DNA of 64,000 nt from Pasteurella testudinis DSM 23072 (GCF_900176075.1 NZ_FWWV01000002.1:186001-250000); one strand, 5' to 3'; shown: positions 18,801 to 27,263, counted from the stretch's first letter. A program made the numbers and translations. Notes: a model not told the origin generated them from the letters alone.

Positions 18801-19809
18801 ATGGCGCACGCTGGAACAGTGGCAGGCACGGATCGCAGCGCAAGCCAATCGCTTCAAACTGGATATGCCGGGTATCGCGCAAATTGAAGTCAGCCCCGAC
18901 GTCGAGGCCAATATCAATCCGCAACTCTTGAGCCTGACCGGCAATGTCGATGTGCCTTGGGCGAGAATCGAAATCGAAGCGCTGCCGGAAAGTGCGGTCG
19001 GCGTCAGCAGCGATTTGGTGATTCTGGACAGCAAAAACAAGACCTCGATTCGCAAAGCGCTGCAAGAGCAGGCTCTGGCGCGTCAGGCAGGCATGGCGGT
19101 CTCGTCCAATATCACGCTGAACATCGGCGATGACGTGCTGCTGAATGCGTACGGTTTGCGTGCCAATCTGAACGGTACGCTGGCGGTGCGGCAAGAACGC
19201 ACGTTGGGACTATACGGACAGGTGAATATTCAAAACGGGCGTTATGCGTCGTTCGGTCAGGATCTATTGATTCGGCGCGGACAGATCAGTTTTTCCGGTT
19301 TGGCGTCGCAACCGTTCCTCAATATCGAAGCGATCCGTAATCCGGAAGCAATGGAAAACAGCAAAATCGTGGCTGGAATCAAAGTCACCGGTATTGCCGA
19401 ACAACCCGACGTGGCGGTCTTTTCCGAACCGGGCATGTCGCAGGACGAAGCGCTTTCTTACCTGTTGACCGGACGTGGCTTGGACAACAGCGGCGATTCC
19501 GCCTCCAGCGCCTCAATCGGTGCCGCGATGTTGGGGCTGGGCTTGTCCAAGAGCGGTAAACTGGTCGGCGGCATCGGCGAGGCTTTCGGTATCAGTGACT
19601 TATCATTGGATACCGCCGGTATCGGCGACAGTTCGCAAGTGGTGGTCAGCGGTAATATCACGCCACGGCTGCAAGTCAAATACGGCGTCGGACTATTTCA
19701 ACCGTTGGCAGAACTCACTTTACGATATAAAATAATGCCGCAACTATTTTTACAATCGGTTTCGGGGATAAGCCAAGCGGTCGATTTGTTGTACCAATTT
19801 GAATTCTAA
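15886..19809 (+). CDS. tamB: Translocation and assembly module subunit TamB
   Basis: A 1,307-residue AsmA-like protein that spans the periplasm from an N-terminal inner-membrane anchor (about residues 35-60, LLLLLVLTLLAVLLG) to TamA in the outer membrane. Most of it is repetitive beta-rich sequence forming a lipid-carrying groove. The conserved C-terminal DUF490 region (about 950-1307) ends in LRYKIMPQLFLQSVSG...LLYQFEF. Length fits the family. It is coupled to tamA. Notably many uptake sequences fall in this gene, all tolerated in frame. Confidence 0.93.
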   Translation: MNDTPTTPTEQTTDATPQTNAATGKNKHKCGWRKWLCGFALLLLLVLTLLAVLLGTGWGQRKLLTLTDNLLDELQIEQVSGSLSDGLVLHNVEYHSEGIGVAVGEARLQLRFACLWQAKLCIDDVSLTQATIGVDTALLPPSEPREPSSGEMQRITLPLDIEVNNVSLQEINAKVDNMQFALSRFQTALSLDNQQGLTIQPTQIEKFSVTMAENPAPAKEEDKTAETEQTTATDWDALQQRLAKPLLADLQQVTLPFDIHLLGLHGRDWHYREQCENGLNIAIPTVDLVADATDYQVRLQQLKINSDLLDLHGQGEMTLAQDFPLNFAVNADIYPLLQGETLLLPQSAVKLNLSGALKQSAQLQLNTQGAVDADLTAEFQLNQAHNPLQLTLKSPQFQYPFGEQFQEKPDVRLQDLDLQLSGNLSQYHIALNSQASGVDIPPAKISLNADGTITDLDIQRLLIEALNGNAELNGKLAWRDGVSWQSAVTLDQIDTRSYLPQWAALLNGGLHTQGSVNGGNWQVDITNLALNGRLNNQTLQLDGKLQSNNQRVLNAEQVKLVYGNNTILLNGHLDQESDLQAQINAPNLAGLLPHLSASLNGNINIQGSLQKPFADLDLVSRNIDYQDFRLRNFSAKGRLQMDEIIAGALYLNLDSFKYADIELQQTKLIAEGNEKNHKLNLRTLGEPVSGTLNIYGGFDRASEQWQGTLSQIRLNSPVGDWRNNQNMQVSFNAANSEAEVSAHCWLNQQAQLCFPQPFKAGNDGEIPFELKQINLAMVNDFLDKNSQASGIIDGNGRVAWYSDKPFELALDLSSNQLGFKQRIDYRTFQLALNKLQINSRIENNNLTLKADTDINQKGRLTTDLTLSDLAAARNLSGEISLQGFNLDLLNQLLAKGEKLNGEINSRLQLGGNLQAPLLNGNFTLQNLNAKMYSLPFQVSDGDIDIAFNGTSSTLRGTLKTPDSQLNLNGDASWRTLEQWQARIAAQANRFKLDMPGIAQIEVSPDVEANINPQLLSLTGNVDVPWARIEIEALPESAVGVSSDLVILDSKNKTSIRKALQEQALARQAGMAVSSNITLNIGDDVLLNAYGLRANLNGTLAVRQERTLGLYGQVNIQNGRYASFGQDLLIRRGQISFSGLASQPFLNIEAIRNPEAMENSKIVAGIKVTGIAEQPDVAVFSEPGMSQDEALSYLLTGRGLDNSGDSASSASIGAAMLGLGLSKSGKLVGGIGEAFGISDLSLDTAGIGDSSQVVVSGNITPRLQVKYGVGLFQPLAELTLRYKIMPQLFLQSVSGISQAVDLLYQFEF

Positions 19810-19871
19810 AATTAAGACGTAACCATACGTCACATTATAAAAAAAGCGCTTTATTTAAAAGGAGAAATCAA

Positions 19872-21956
19872 ATGTTAACATTGGAAATAGATGAAAGCAG
19901 TTACACCTCGAAAGAGCTGAGCTGGCTGGCTTTTAACGAACGGGTGCTGCAAGAGGCCTATGACGAAAACAATCCGCTGTTGGAGCGGATTCGCTTCTTG
20001 GGGATTTTTGCCTCCAATCTGGACGAATTTTACCAAGTGCGGTTTGCCAATTTGAAACACAAGTTGTTGATTATCCGCGAACAGGAGTCGCTGCCCGCCA
20101 AACAGATCCGTTCGCAGCTGGAAGTGATTCAGCAGCGAACGGAACAGTTAAATCAGAAATTCGATGAAATCTACAGCCGCCTGATGTTACGACTGGCAAA
20201 ACACAAAATCTTCCTGCTAAACGAAACCCAACTCTCCCCTTTCCACCAAAACTGGCTCAAAGAACACTTTAAACGCGAAATCAAACAGCATATTTTCCCG
20301 ATTATTCTGAATGAAGATATTGATCTGCTGCAATCGCTGAGCGCGCACAACTCGAACCTAATTATCGAGCTGAAGAAGCATAAAAAAATCCAGACGCTGG
20401 CCATTCTGCCGATTCCGTCCGATGCGATCTCACGCTTTATCGTATTGCCGAAAGAGCGCTACAAGCGCCATCAGGGCATTATCTTGCTGGATAACGTGCT
20501 GCGCTTCTGTTTGGCCGAGATTTTTGCCGACGCGATTTTCGATTACGATGAAATCACTGCTTATTCGATTAAAATGACCCGTGATGCCGAATACGACCTG
20601 ATTACCGAAGTGGAATACAGCCTGCTGGAGTTGATGTCAAGCAGCCTGAAACAGCGGGTGACCGCACAGCCGGTGCGTTTTCTGTATGAAAAATCCATGC
20701 CGAAAAACCTGCTGAAAATGCTGAAACAACGCCTGAATATCAGCAGTCTGGATTCGGTCGAAACCGGCGGGCGCTATTTGAGTTTCAAACATTTGCTGCA
20801 ATTTCCCGATTTGGGCAATAAAGAGCTGGTCAATGCGCCGCTGTCGATTATTCCGCACCCGCAGCTGAAAAACGAGCGGATTATTCTAGACGCAATCAGC
20901 AAAAAAGACATTCTGCTGTACTACCCGTATCACAGCTTTAATGTGATTTGCGAATTGCTACGCCAAGCCTCGTTCGATCCGAATGTCACCGCGATTAAAA
21001 TCAACCTGTATCGGGTGGCGAAAAAATCACGTATTATCGAAGCACTGATGAACGCCGCCAACAACGGCAAACAGGTCACTGTGATTATCGAATTGCAAGC
21101 CCGCTTCGATGAAGAGGCCAACATCAACTGGGCCAAACGCCTGACCGACAGCAATATCAAAGTGGTCTTTTCTTCGCCGGGCTTCAAGATCCACTCGAAA
21201 CTCTTCCTGATCACCCGCCGCGAAAACAACCAACTGGTAGATTACGCCCATGTCGGCACCGGCAACTTCCACGAAAGCACGGCTCGAATTTATACCGACT
21301 TCGCCTTGCTAACGAAAAACATCAAGCTCACCGAAGAGGTCAAACGGGTGTTCCGCTTTATCGAAATGCCGTTCAGTCCGACCAAATTCACCCACTTGCT
21401 GGTGTCGCCGATTAACGTCAGAAAACGTTTGTCTTATCTGGTCAACCGCGAAATCAAAAATGCCCAAGCGGGTAAAAAGTGCGGTATGATTATTAAAATC
21501 AATAATCTGGTCGATCCGGAAATGGTGAATTTACTCTACAGCGCCAGCCAAGCCGGGGTTAAAATCCGCATGATCCTGCGCGGCATGTGTTCGCTGAAAG
21601 CCGGTGTGCCGGGACTTAGCGACAATATTGAAATCATCAGCGTGATTGACCGCTTCCTCGAACACCCGCGCGTCTACTATTTTGAAAACGGCGGTAATCC
21701 GGAGGTCTATATCTCGTCTGCCGACTGGATGACCCGCAATTTGGATCGCCGCATCGAAGTGGGCGCACCGCTGCTCGATCCCGATGCCAAACAGTGCGTG
21801 ATCTATATTTTGAATATTCAGTTATCAGATAACGTAAAAGCGCGTATCATTGACGCGGAAGAGAAAAATGAGTATCTGCGCAACGATCTGCCGCCTTGTC
21901 GCTCTCAATTGGCGATTCACGACTACTTATCCACCAAAACATCACCTGTAAAATAA
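19872..21956 (+). CDS. ppk: Polyphosphate kinase
   Basis: A 694-residue PPK1 that makes inorganic polyphosphate from the terminal phosphate of ATP. It opens with the N-terminal domain motif ELSWLAFNERVLQEA, continues through the head domain, and has two phospholipase-D-like C-terminal domains. The phosphohistidine is in FKIHSKLFLITR, and HVGTGNFHESTARIYTDFALLT and the second-domain segment RRIEVGAPLLD complete the active site. AAGGAG lies at proper spacing before the ATG. It lies 12 bp ahead of ppx, so synthesis and breakdown enzymes are co-expressed. Confidence 0.96.
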   Translation: MLTLEIDESSYTSKELSWLAFNERVLQEAYDENNPLLERIRFLGIFASNLDEFYQVRFANLKHKLLIIREQESLPAKQIRSQLEVIQQRTEQLNQKFDEIYSRLMLRLAKHKIFLLNETQLSPFHQNWLKEHFKREIKQHIFPIILNEDIDLLQSLSAHNSNLIIELKKHKKIQTLAILPIPSDAISRFIVLPKERYKRHQGIILLDNVLRFCLAEIFADAIFDYDEITAYSIKMTRDAEYDLITEVEYSLLELMSSSLKQRVTAQPVRFLYEKSMPKNLLKMLKQRLNISSLDSVETGGRYLSFKHLLQFPDLGNKELVNAPLSIIPHPQLKNERIILDAISKKDILLYYPYHSFNVICELLRQASFDPNVTAIKINLYRVAKKSRIIEALMNAANNGKQVTVIIELQARFDEEANINWAKRLTDSNIKVVFSSPGFKIHSKLFLITRRENNQLVDYAHVGTGNFHESTARIYTDFALLTKNIKLTEEVKRVFRFIEMPFSPTKFTHLLVSPINVRKRLSYLVNREIKNAQAGKKCGMIIKINNLVDPEMVNLLYSASQAGVKIRMILRGMCSLKAGVPGLSDNIEIISVIDRFLEHPRVYYFENGGNPEVYISSADWMTRNLDRRIEVGAPLLDPDAKQCVIYILNIQLSDNVKARIIDAEEKNEYLRNDLPPCRSQLAIHDYLSTKTSPVK

Positions 21957-21968
21957 AGAGTAATTATT

Positions 21969-23492
21969 ATGAATGACCAAACCACTTCCGCCGAATCGAC
22001 AGCAAAAGAATTTGCGGCAATCGATCTGGGTTCCAACAGTTTTCACATGATCATTGTCCGCATTGTCAACGGCTCGATTCAGGTGCTGTCGCGCTTGAAA
22101 CAGCGGGTGCAACTGGCGCAGGGTTTGGACGACAAGCAACATTTAAGTCAGGAAGCGATTGAACGCGGCGTGGCGTGTCTGGCGTTGTTTGCCGAACGGT
22201 TGCAGGGCTTTTCCCCTGAAAATGTGCGCGCCGTGGGAACCTACACCCTGCGCCGCGCGGTGAATAACGAAGACTTTTTACAACAAGCCGCCACGGTTTT
22301 CCCGTTTCCGATCCGGATTATCTCCGGCACGGAAGAAGCCAAATTAATCTATTCCGGCGTGTCGCATACCCAACCGGAAAGCGGTCGCAAACTGGTGGTG
22401 GACATCGGCGGCGGCTCGACCGAAATGATTATCGGCGAAGGCTTCACCCCGCTGATTGCCGAAAGTCGCCATATGGGCTGCGTCAGCTTCGGCAAAACCT
22501 ACTTTGCCGACGGTAAAATCAGTAATAAAAACTTTCAGGCAGCCAAACAGGCGGCTTTGGAAAAAATCGACGATCTCTCGTGGGAATACCGCCATCTGGG
22601 CTGGCAGTCAGTGCTCGGTTCGTCCGGCACGATTAAAACCGTCAGCCAGATTATCAGCGAGAATTTCAACGAAGACGGCGTGATTACCGCCGAAAACCTA
22701 CAGCAACTGATCGACAAAGTGCTCAAATTCGACAGCTTCGATAAGCTCAAAATCAACGGTCTGAACGATGATCGGGTCAGCGTCTTCGTGCCGGGGTTGG
22801 CAATCCTAAGTGCGGTTTTTGAAAACTATCGTATTGAGCAAATGCGCTATTCCGACGGCGCCTTGCGCGAAGGAGTGATGTACGGCTTGGAAAGCAGCTT
22901 CCAAGTGGACGATATCCGCGAGCGTACCGTCAACAGTCTGATGGAGCATTACAGTGTTGATCAGGAGCAGGCGTTGCGGGTCGCAGATACCGCAGTATTG
23001 TTAGGACAAAAATACCAGCGCTGGAAAAGCACGGATTTAACCGCAGATATGCAAAATATCTTGCTGTCTGCGGCGCTGGTGCATGAAGTAGGGATTGCCA
23101 TCAACCACAGCGGCGTGCAAAAACATTCCGCTTATATCGTCCAAAACAGCGAATTGCCGGGCTTCGACCGCAGCCAACAGCGCCTGCTTGCCAACTTGGT
23201 GCGTTTCCAAATCAAATCGTTCAAACCGACCGATATCCAAAACGACAGCCGCTATGACTTACAAGATACGTTGGCATTGATTATCCTGCTGCGTTTGGCG
23301 CTGATCATCAACCGCTCGCGCCGCGCCAGCGAACTGACCGACAAATTCACCCTCGATGTCAGCAGCAATTTCAACCTGTGGGAACTGGAATTCGAACAAG
23401 GCTATTTGGATCGCAACCCGTTGACCCAAAGCGAACTGGGCGAAGAACAGGCATTTTTAAACGGGCTGGGAATTAATTTGCAGTTCAAGTAA
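21969..23492 (+). CDS. ppx: Exopolyphosphatase (Ppx/GppA family)
   Basis: A 507-residue Ppx/GppA phosphatase of the actin-like ASKHA superfamily. Phosphate-binding loops are AAIDLGSNSFHMIIVR (about residues 18-33) and VVDIGGGSTEMIIG (about 140-153); the catalytic Glu lies in RAVGTYTLRRA. The C-terminal HD-like region is helical. Partner with ppk favours exopolyphosphatase (ppx) over guanosine pentaphosphatase (gppA); many Pasteurellaceae have one gene that may do both. No strong ribosome-binding site is seen, so it may depend on coupling to ppk. Confidence 0.92.
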   Translation: MNDQTTSAESTAKEFAAIDLGSNSFHMIIVRIVNGSIQVLSRLKQRVQLAQGLDDKQHLSQEAIERGVACLALFAERLQGFSPENVRAVGTYTLRRAVNNEDFLQQAATVFPFPIRIISGTEEAKLIYSGVSHTQPESGRKLVVDIGGGSTEMIIGEGFTPLIAESRHMGCVSFGKTYFADGKISNKNFQAAKQAALEKIDDLSWEYRHLGWQSVLGSSGTIKTVSQIISENFNEDGVITAENLQQLIDKVLKFDSFDKLKINGLNDDRVSVFVPGLAILSAVFENYRIEQMRYSDGALREGVMYGLESSFQVDDIRERTVNSLMEHYSVDQEQALRVADTAVLLGQKYQRWKSTDLTADMQNILLSAALVHEVGIAINHSGVQKHSAYIVQNSELPGFDRSQQRLLANLVRFQIKSFKPTDIQNDSRYDLQDTLALIILLRLALIINRSRRASELTDKFTLDVSSNFNLWELEFEQGYLDRNPLTQSELGEEQAFLNGLGINLQFK

Positions 23493-23692
23493 TCGTTTGC
23501 CCAGCACCTCACATTTCCCCCCCTCCGCATGCGGAGGGAGTACTATTTTGCCTTGTATATCCCAACTCACTTATAATAATGAAGCATATTATTTACAGCT
23601 CGATTTTGTCTAGGCCACAAACCGAATAGTAGCAAGGAGCGTAAATAATTCAGCATCAATAAAACCGAACAGTTGCCTGACAATAAACCCGA
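23493..23692. other. Non-coding region between ppx and the IS110 transposase
   Basis: About 200 bp without a gene. It contains seven C residues leading into a perfect 18-bp palindrome at 23521-23538, then an AT-rich stretch, and one arm (23626-23635) of an inverted repeat that brackets the transposase gene. IS110-group elements carry their guide (bridge or seek) RNA in a non-coding end, and this is the longer flank of the transposase, so it is the first place to look. I could not fold or assign such an RNA. Confidence 0.4.
23517..23545 (+). terminator. Perfect palindrome after ppx, possible terminator
   Basis: CCCTCCGCATGCGGAGGG (23521-23538) is fully self-complementary and lies 28 bp after the ppx stop. 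What follows (AGTACTATTTTGCC) is only weakly T-rich, so termination would be imperfect. It could instead be a repetitive palindrome or part of the IS110 left flank. Confidence 0.5.
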
Positions 23693-24704
23693 ATGCAAGA
23701 CAGGTTAATGATGAATACACCCATTTACTGCGGCATTGATGTCGCTAAAAAACAGATGGTCATCGGTTTCACGCATAAAGCTAAGACCAAGACCTTTACC
23801 CAAAATACCACAGACATTCAACATGCGGTTGCTTATCTTTTGGCGGCAGCACCTGAGCTTATTGTCATGGAAAGTACAGGTGGTCTGGAAATTCCTCTCG
23901 CTAAAGCCCTATATCATGCAGGTTTGCGCGTGATTATTGCCAATCCTCGCCAAACGAATCAATTTGCACTGTCGCAATCACTAGCGAAAACCGATGTAAA
24001 AGATGCCAAAATGCTGGCATGTTATGCTCAAATGATGGCAATACGTGATAATGTTGAAGTATCACTTTATATTCCGCCTTCCGAAGAACAACAGAAATTG
24101 GAGGCTACCGTTAAGCAACGTTTACATTTTGTCGAATTACGAACCGCAGAGAAAAATCGCTTGCAGCAAATAGATGAAAGCCAGCGTGTCAATACTGAAG
24201 CCTTTATTGGTTATCTGGATAATTTGATTGCTAAACTGGACAAAGACATTAATGAGCAGCATCAGCATTTTAGTGATAAAATTGAATTAATCAAAGATAT
24301 CAAAGGGGTAGGGCAAAATTTAACAGCCGTTTTAATGTCAATGTTGCCAGAGCTCGGCACACTGACCGGTAAACAAATTGCTTCACTGGTGGGCGTTGCT
24401 CCCCATCCAAAAGAGAGTGGTTCGATGAAGTTTCACCGTCGCTGTTGGGGTGGAAGAAAAGCAGTTCGCAATGCGCTATATATGTCTGCATTAGTTGCCA
24501 GTCGATATGAGCCGGCGATTACCCTTTTTTACCAACGCCTATTGGCAAGAGGAAAACCATTTAAAGTCGCCATTAATGCCTGTATGCGTAAACTGCTAAC
24601 CATTATTAATGCCTTAGTAAAACAGGGGGAAAAATGGGATAGTTTGCGTTATTTAGCGGCATAGTTTTTATATTCGTTTATTAGAAGAATACAGTTGCTA
24701 CTAT
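23626..24704 (+). mobile_element. IS110-family insertion element (ends tentative)
   Basis: The transposase gene is bracketed by a perfect 10-bp inverted repeat, ATAGTAGCAA (23626-23635) and TTGCTACTAT (24695-24704). IS1111-subgroup members of the IS110 family have such short subterminal inverted repeats, and the family makes no target duplication, so true ends would lie a few bases outside. The 1.08-kb span is short for the family. The 30 bp between the stop and the right arm is too short for the downstream guide RNA expected of IS1111, so the boundaries are provisional. Insertion lies between ppx and a CDI remnant. Confidence 0.55.
23708..24664 (+). CDS. IS110-family DEDD transposase
   Basis: About 318 residues with the two IS110 domains: an N-terminal RuvC-like DEDD domain (GIDVAKKQMVIGF with the first Asp, VMESTGG with the Glu, and KTDVKDAKMLACYA with the last two Asp) and a C-terminal Transposase_20 domain (LIKDIKGVGQNLTAVLM and LVGVAPHPKESGSMKFHRRCWGGR, whose Ser is the presumed catalytic nucleophile). 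IS110 transposases are guided by a small RNA from the element's non-coding end. The gene looks intact. The start at 23708 follows GACAGG; an in-frame ATG at 23693 lacks a site. Confidence 0.9.
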   Translation: MMNTPIYCGIDVAKKQMVIGFTHKAKTKTFTQNTTDIQHAVAYLLAAAPELIVMESTGGLEIPLAKALYHAGLRVIIANPRQTNQFALSQSLAKTDVKDAKMLACYAQMMAIRDNVEVSLYIPPSEEQQKLEATVKQRLHFVELRTAEKNRLQQIDESQRVNTEAFIGYLDNLIAKLDKDINEQHQHFSDKIELIKDIKGVGQNLTAVLMSMLPELGTLTGKQIASLVGVAPHPKESGSMKFHRRCWGGRKAVRNALYMSALVASRYEPAITLFYQRLLARGKPFKVAINACMRKLLTIINALVKQGEKWDSLRYLAA

Positions 24705-24923
24705 GCATAAATTTGCCATTATCGAATGCTAAAGCATTACTCTCAACCGCACTTTCCGCTATCCTCTGCCGTATTAGCGTTGGTTGTAATAATCATTATT
24801 AAACGATCCCCATTTCATCTATTCTTCCCTTATACAAGATTATTGAGTTAATGACACAAGTTGCAAACTTGCGCCATCATGGGGGCTAAATATTATTTTA
24901 TGGGCATTTCGTATAATATTATT
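24665..24923. other. Scar region between IS110 gene and barstar-like gene
   Basis: About 260 bp with no intact gene. A 28-bp segment at 24736-24763 matches 26060-26087 at 27 positions; on the minus strand both read IAESAVE, then S or N, then N, the VENN-type pretoxin junction of CdiA proteins. This suggests the remains of another CDI toxin cassette. A small hairpin AATGCT-AA-AGCATT (24726-24739) adjoins it, and an 8-bp inverted repeat AATATTAT/ATAATATT (24888-24920) follows the barstar-like stop. Confidence 0.5.
24736..24763 (-). repeat. VENN-junction remnant (28 bp, copy at 26060-26087)
   Basis: Identical at 27 of 28 positions to the VENN-coding part of the orphan CDI module. Part of the match is an uptake sequence, but the identity extends well beyond the uptake consensus on both sides. 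The reading frame on the minus strand continues only briefly in each direction, so it is a fragment and not a gene. Confidence 0.55.
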
Positions 24924-25202
24924 TCACCTTAAATATAATTTAATTTTTTTATCTTCAGTTGATATATTCTTATTCCAATCATTAAAGAGCGAAATAATTT
25001 TATAAAAATCATCACCCAGTCTATCTCTAGATAATTCCGAGTTATTCCAAACAATACTGTCCCCTTCTAGCAAACCAATGTAATCCCATAATGCATGGAT
25101 ATTAAAACCAAAATAAGGACCGAATTCAGGTTCTTGCTTCCATAATTCAAAATAAACGTCATACTCATTTGAAATATCAATTCCCTCTAATACTATTTCC
25201 AT
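24924..25202 (-). CDS. Barstar-like immunity protein of orphan CDI module
   Basis: A 92-residue protein resembling barstar, the inhibitor of barnase. The matching helix reads FGPYFGFNIHALWDYIG, aligned with barstar's YYGENLDALWDCL; the Asp at the end of ALWD (barstar D39, which blocks the barnase active site) is kept, while the earlier Asp (D35) is His here. The start overlaps the end of the barnase-like toxin gene, the usual toxin-immunity coupling. It acts in the cytoplasm. With the toxin identified independently as barnase-like, the assignment is strong. Its AT-rich composition differs from the chromosomal genes around it, as expected for transferred cassettes. Confidence 0.88.
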   Translation of the reverse strand: MEIVLEGIDISNEYDVYFELWKQEPEFGPYFGFNIHALWDYIGLLEGDSIVWNNSELSRDRLGDDFYKIISLFNDWNKNISTEDKKIKLYLR

Positions 25203-27241
25203 TTTCCCACCTCTTTAAAACTATTGTAATGATCAGTTGTAATAAATAACATACCATCATTTGAATAGATTAATCTAGTTCCTGGTTGTTTAGCTCTACT
25301 AACATTAGGATCAATCCCTATATCCGCTTCAAACCATATTCGCCCTTTACTATTTGGCAATAAATTATTTTTATTTTTAAATATATCACCACCAATTTGA
25401 CCATTTTTAACCGGTTTACCTTCGAGCCAGCCATATTTTTCCTTAGCAACCTCTTTACTCATATATCCGTCTGGTAATTTCCCCGTATTCTTTAAGCTAT
25501 CAATCAAATGATTAGCCGCTTGCTGAGTTTTTAGATCTAATTTCAATGCTTCATATATTGCTGCATTATGTGCTTGATGATTAAATTCGGTTATAGGATA
25601 ACCTACTGTTTTATCTACAACAGGCAGCTTCTCGTTTGCACTAACTCCTTTAGGCAAATTCTTAATCGGTATTGCAATCCCGGTTAAAATACCGGATAAA
25701 TTTTCAAGCGCGGTCTGATCTCCATAATAAGCATTATTTGCCATTGACTTTATTGCATTCCAGCTATCACCATTCATCAGGCTATTTAACGCATCTACTG
25801 CCCCCTGATTTTTTGAAGCTAAATCTTTTTTAGCCTGCCCACAATAACTGTCGCCAATCGCACAAGTTATTAAAGCAGCACTTGCATCAAAAGCCCCATC
25901 TAATGCAAGTACACCAAAATCACCTGTTTCGGCAATAACATTGATAACACCGTTAATCAATTGCGATGCTGTATTATTACCGAGTTCATCCCTCACCTTT
26001 TGTTTATAACGTTCTTTATCTTCCTCTAATTTTCGCCTAAATTCATCACCTGATAATGAATTATTCTCAACCGCACTTTCCGCTATCGCTTTTCCTGTTG
26101 CAGCATTAACAAGTGTAGTTGTGCTATCCGTGGCGGTTCCATCTGCCTGTGCCGTCACCGTTGCCGCCAATGCGCCAGTCAGGCTGCTGAGGCTTGAGAT
26201 ATTAGCACGCTCCCGTTCGTCCAGCTGGTCTGCCGTTTTGTTGTAAATCGCTTTCGCCAATAAGTCCGCTGTCGCTTCCCCCGTCATCGCTGCTGCTGCA
26301 CCGCCCAACGCACTGCCGCCGTTAACTTGCGCTTCTACCGCACCCAAAATACCGTGCAGGATAAGATTGGTGGTTTTGTCCACCTTGCCGTTTTCATCCG
26401 TCGTCGCATCCTTAATCGCTTGGTTTGCCAGTGGGGAAAGTGCGGTAGCCGTCAATTGTGCACTGTTGCCGTTGGCTATCGCCAAGGTGATAACCTTGGT
26501 TGCCGTGTCAACCGCCCGCTGATAACTGCCGCCCGTACCCCACGCTTTTGCCTCACTGTCGGCTTGTGCATAGGCGACAACCGCTTGCTCATAAGCCGCT
26601 TGATTACCGCTTTGCTGCGCATTTGCCATGGCTTGTGCGGCATCGGCCTTTTTGACTTCCGCCGTTTTTCTTTGTTGGTCACTATAAGCGCTCACGCCTG
26701 CACTGATGTCCGCAACCGCACTTTGCATGGCTTTTTGCGTGGCAAGTGTTGTGTTGATGTCTTTTGGTTTTTCAGTCTGTGCGTTGCCTTTGCCGCTGTC
26801 GGTGTTAATCCCCAACGCTGCCGCCGTCGTCTTCATCGGACTGCTGTCTTTGTTTAAGATTATCGTCCCTTCGCTCAGCGTGGCTTGCGTTGTGCTGTTA
26901 TCTTGGGTTCTGCTGAACATCGGCAAGCCGCCCGTCGGGCTGACGTCCGTCACTCGTTCCGGCTCGCCTTTATCGTTTTTGATTACCTTGCCGTTTTCGT
27001 CCTTGTTCAAGTCCGAACTCGCGCTCACCCCAATGCTCGCACTCACCGCCTTGCTCTCACTACGGTTTTCAATATCCGTAAAGGTGAATTGGTTGGTCGC
27101 CAGTCGGTTCTTATCGCGTTGTGTGCTGGTGATGGCACCGCCAATCTTGGTGGCAGTAATTCGAGTACCATCACTAAAATGAACGCAATCCCCTACCTCA
27201 CTTCTACGCTCAGAAGACGTTTTTGATTTTGCCAACTCCAA
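25193..27241 (-). CDS. Orphan CdiA C-terminal module with barnase-like RNase toxin
   Basis: A 682-residue fragment of a CdiA/FhaB-type exoprotein without signal peptide, TPS domain or repeats. It has a helical Ala-rich pretoxin region (about 150-400), a VENN motif (ESAVENNSLS), a KGVSANEKLPVV junction (about residue 530) and a C-terminal toxin. The last 100 residues match barnase: KLPDGYMSKE, GGDIFKNKNNLLP, GRIWFEADI (E638), R649, R656 and TTDHYNSF (H671), corresponding to barnase E73, R83, R87 and H102. The frame opens with a TTG and no good start, so it is probably a displaced, silent cassette that could recombine into cdiA. Overlaps its barstar-like immunity gene by 10 bp. Confidence 0.85.
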   Translation of the reverse strand: MELAKSKTSSERRSEVGDCVHFSDGTRITATKIGGAITSTQRDKNRLATNQFTFTDIENRSESKAVSASIGVSASSDLNKDENGKVIKNDKGEPERVTDVSPTGGLPMFSRTQDNSTTQATLSEGTIILNKDSSPMKTTAAALGINTDSGKGNAQTEKPKDINTTLATQKAMQSAVADISAGVSAYSDQQRKTAEVKKADAAQAMANAQQSGNQAAYEQAVVAYAQADSEAKAWGTGGSYQRAVDTATKVITLAIANGNSAQLTATALSPLANQAIKDATTDENGKVDKTTNLILHGILGAVEAQVNGGSALGGAAAAMTGEATADLLAKAIYNKTADQLDERERANISSLSSLTGALAATVTAQADGTATDSTTTLVNAATGKAIAESAVENNSLSGDEFRRKLEEDKERYKQKVRDELGNNTASQLINGVINVIAETGDFGVLALDGAFDASAALITCAIGDSYCGQAKKDLASKNQGAVDALNSLMNGDSWNAIKSMANNAYYGDQTALENLSGILTGIAIPIKNLPKGVSANEKLPVVDKTVGYPITEFNHQAHNAAIYEALKLDLKTQQAANHLIDSLKNTGKLPDGYMSKEVAKEKYGWLEGKPVKNGQIGGDIFKNKNNLLPNSKGRIWFEADIGIDPNVSRAKQPGTRLIYSNDGMLFITTDHYNSFKEVGKWK

Positions 27242-27263
27242 AACAACAATAAATTATTGTTGG
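27241..27263 (-). terminator. Palindrome ending the cdiBAI unit
   Basis: CAACAATAAATTATTGTTG (27245-27263) is palindromic and is followed on the minus strand by TTTTG. It lies downstream of the active cdiI and directly ahead of the orphan module, so it may stop cdiI transcription and leave the orphan module without read-through. Confidence 0.55.

Noticed and set aside
24736-24763. The short repeat as a mere uptake sequence
   Set aside because: It contains an uptake core, but 27 of 28 matching bases go well beyond the conserved consensus, so I kept it as a remnant.
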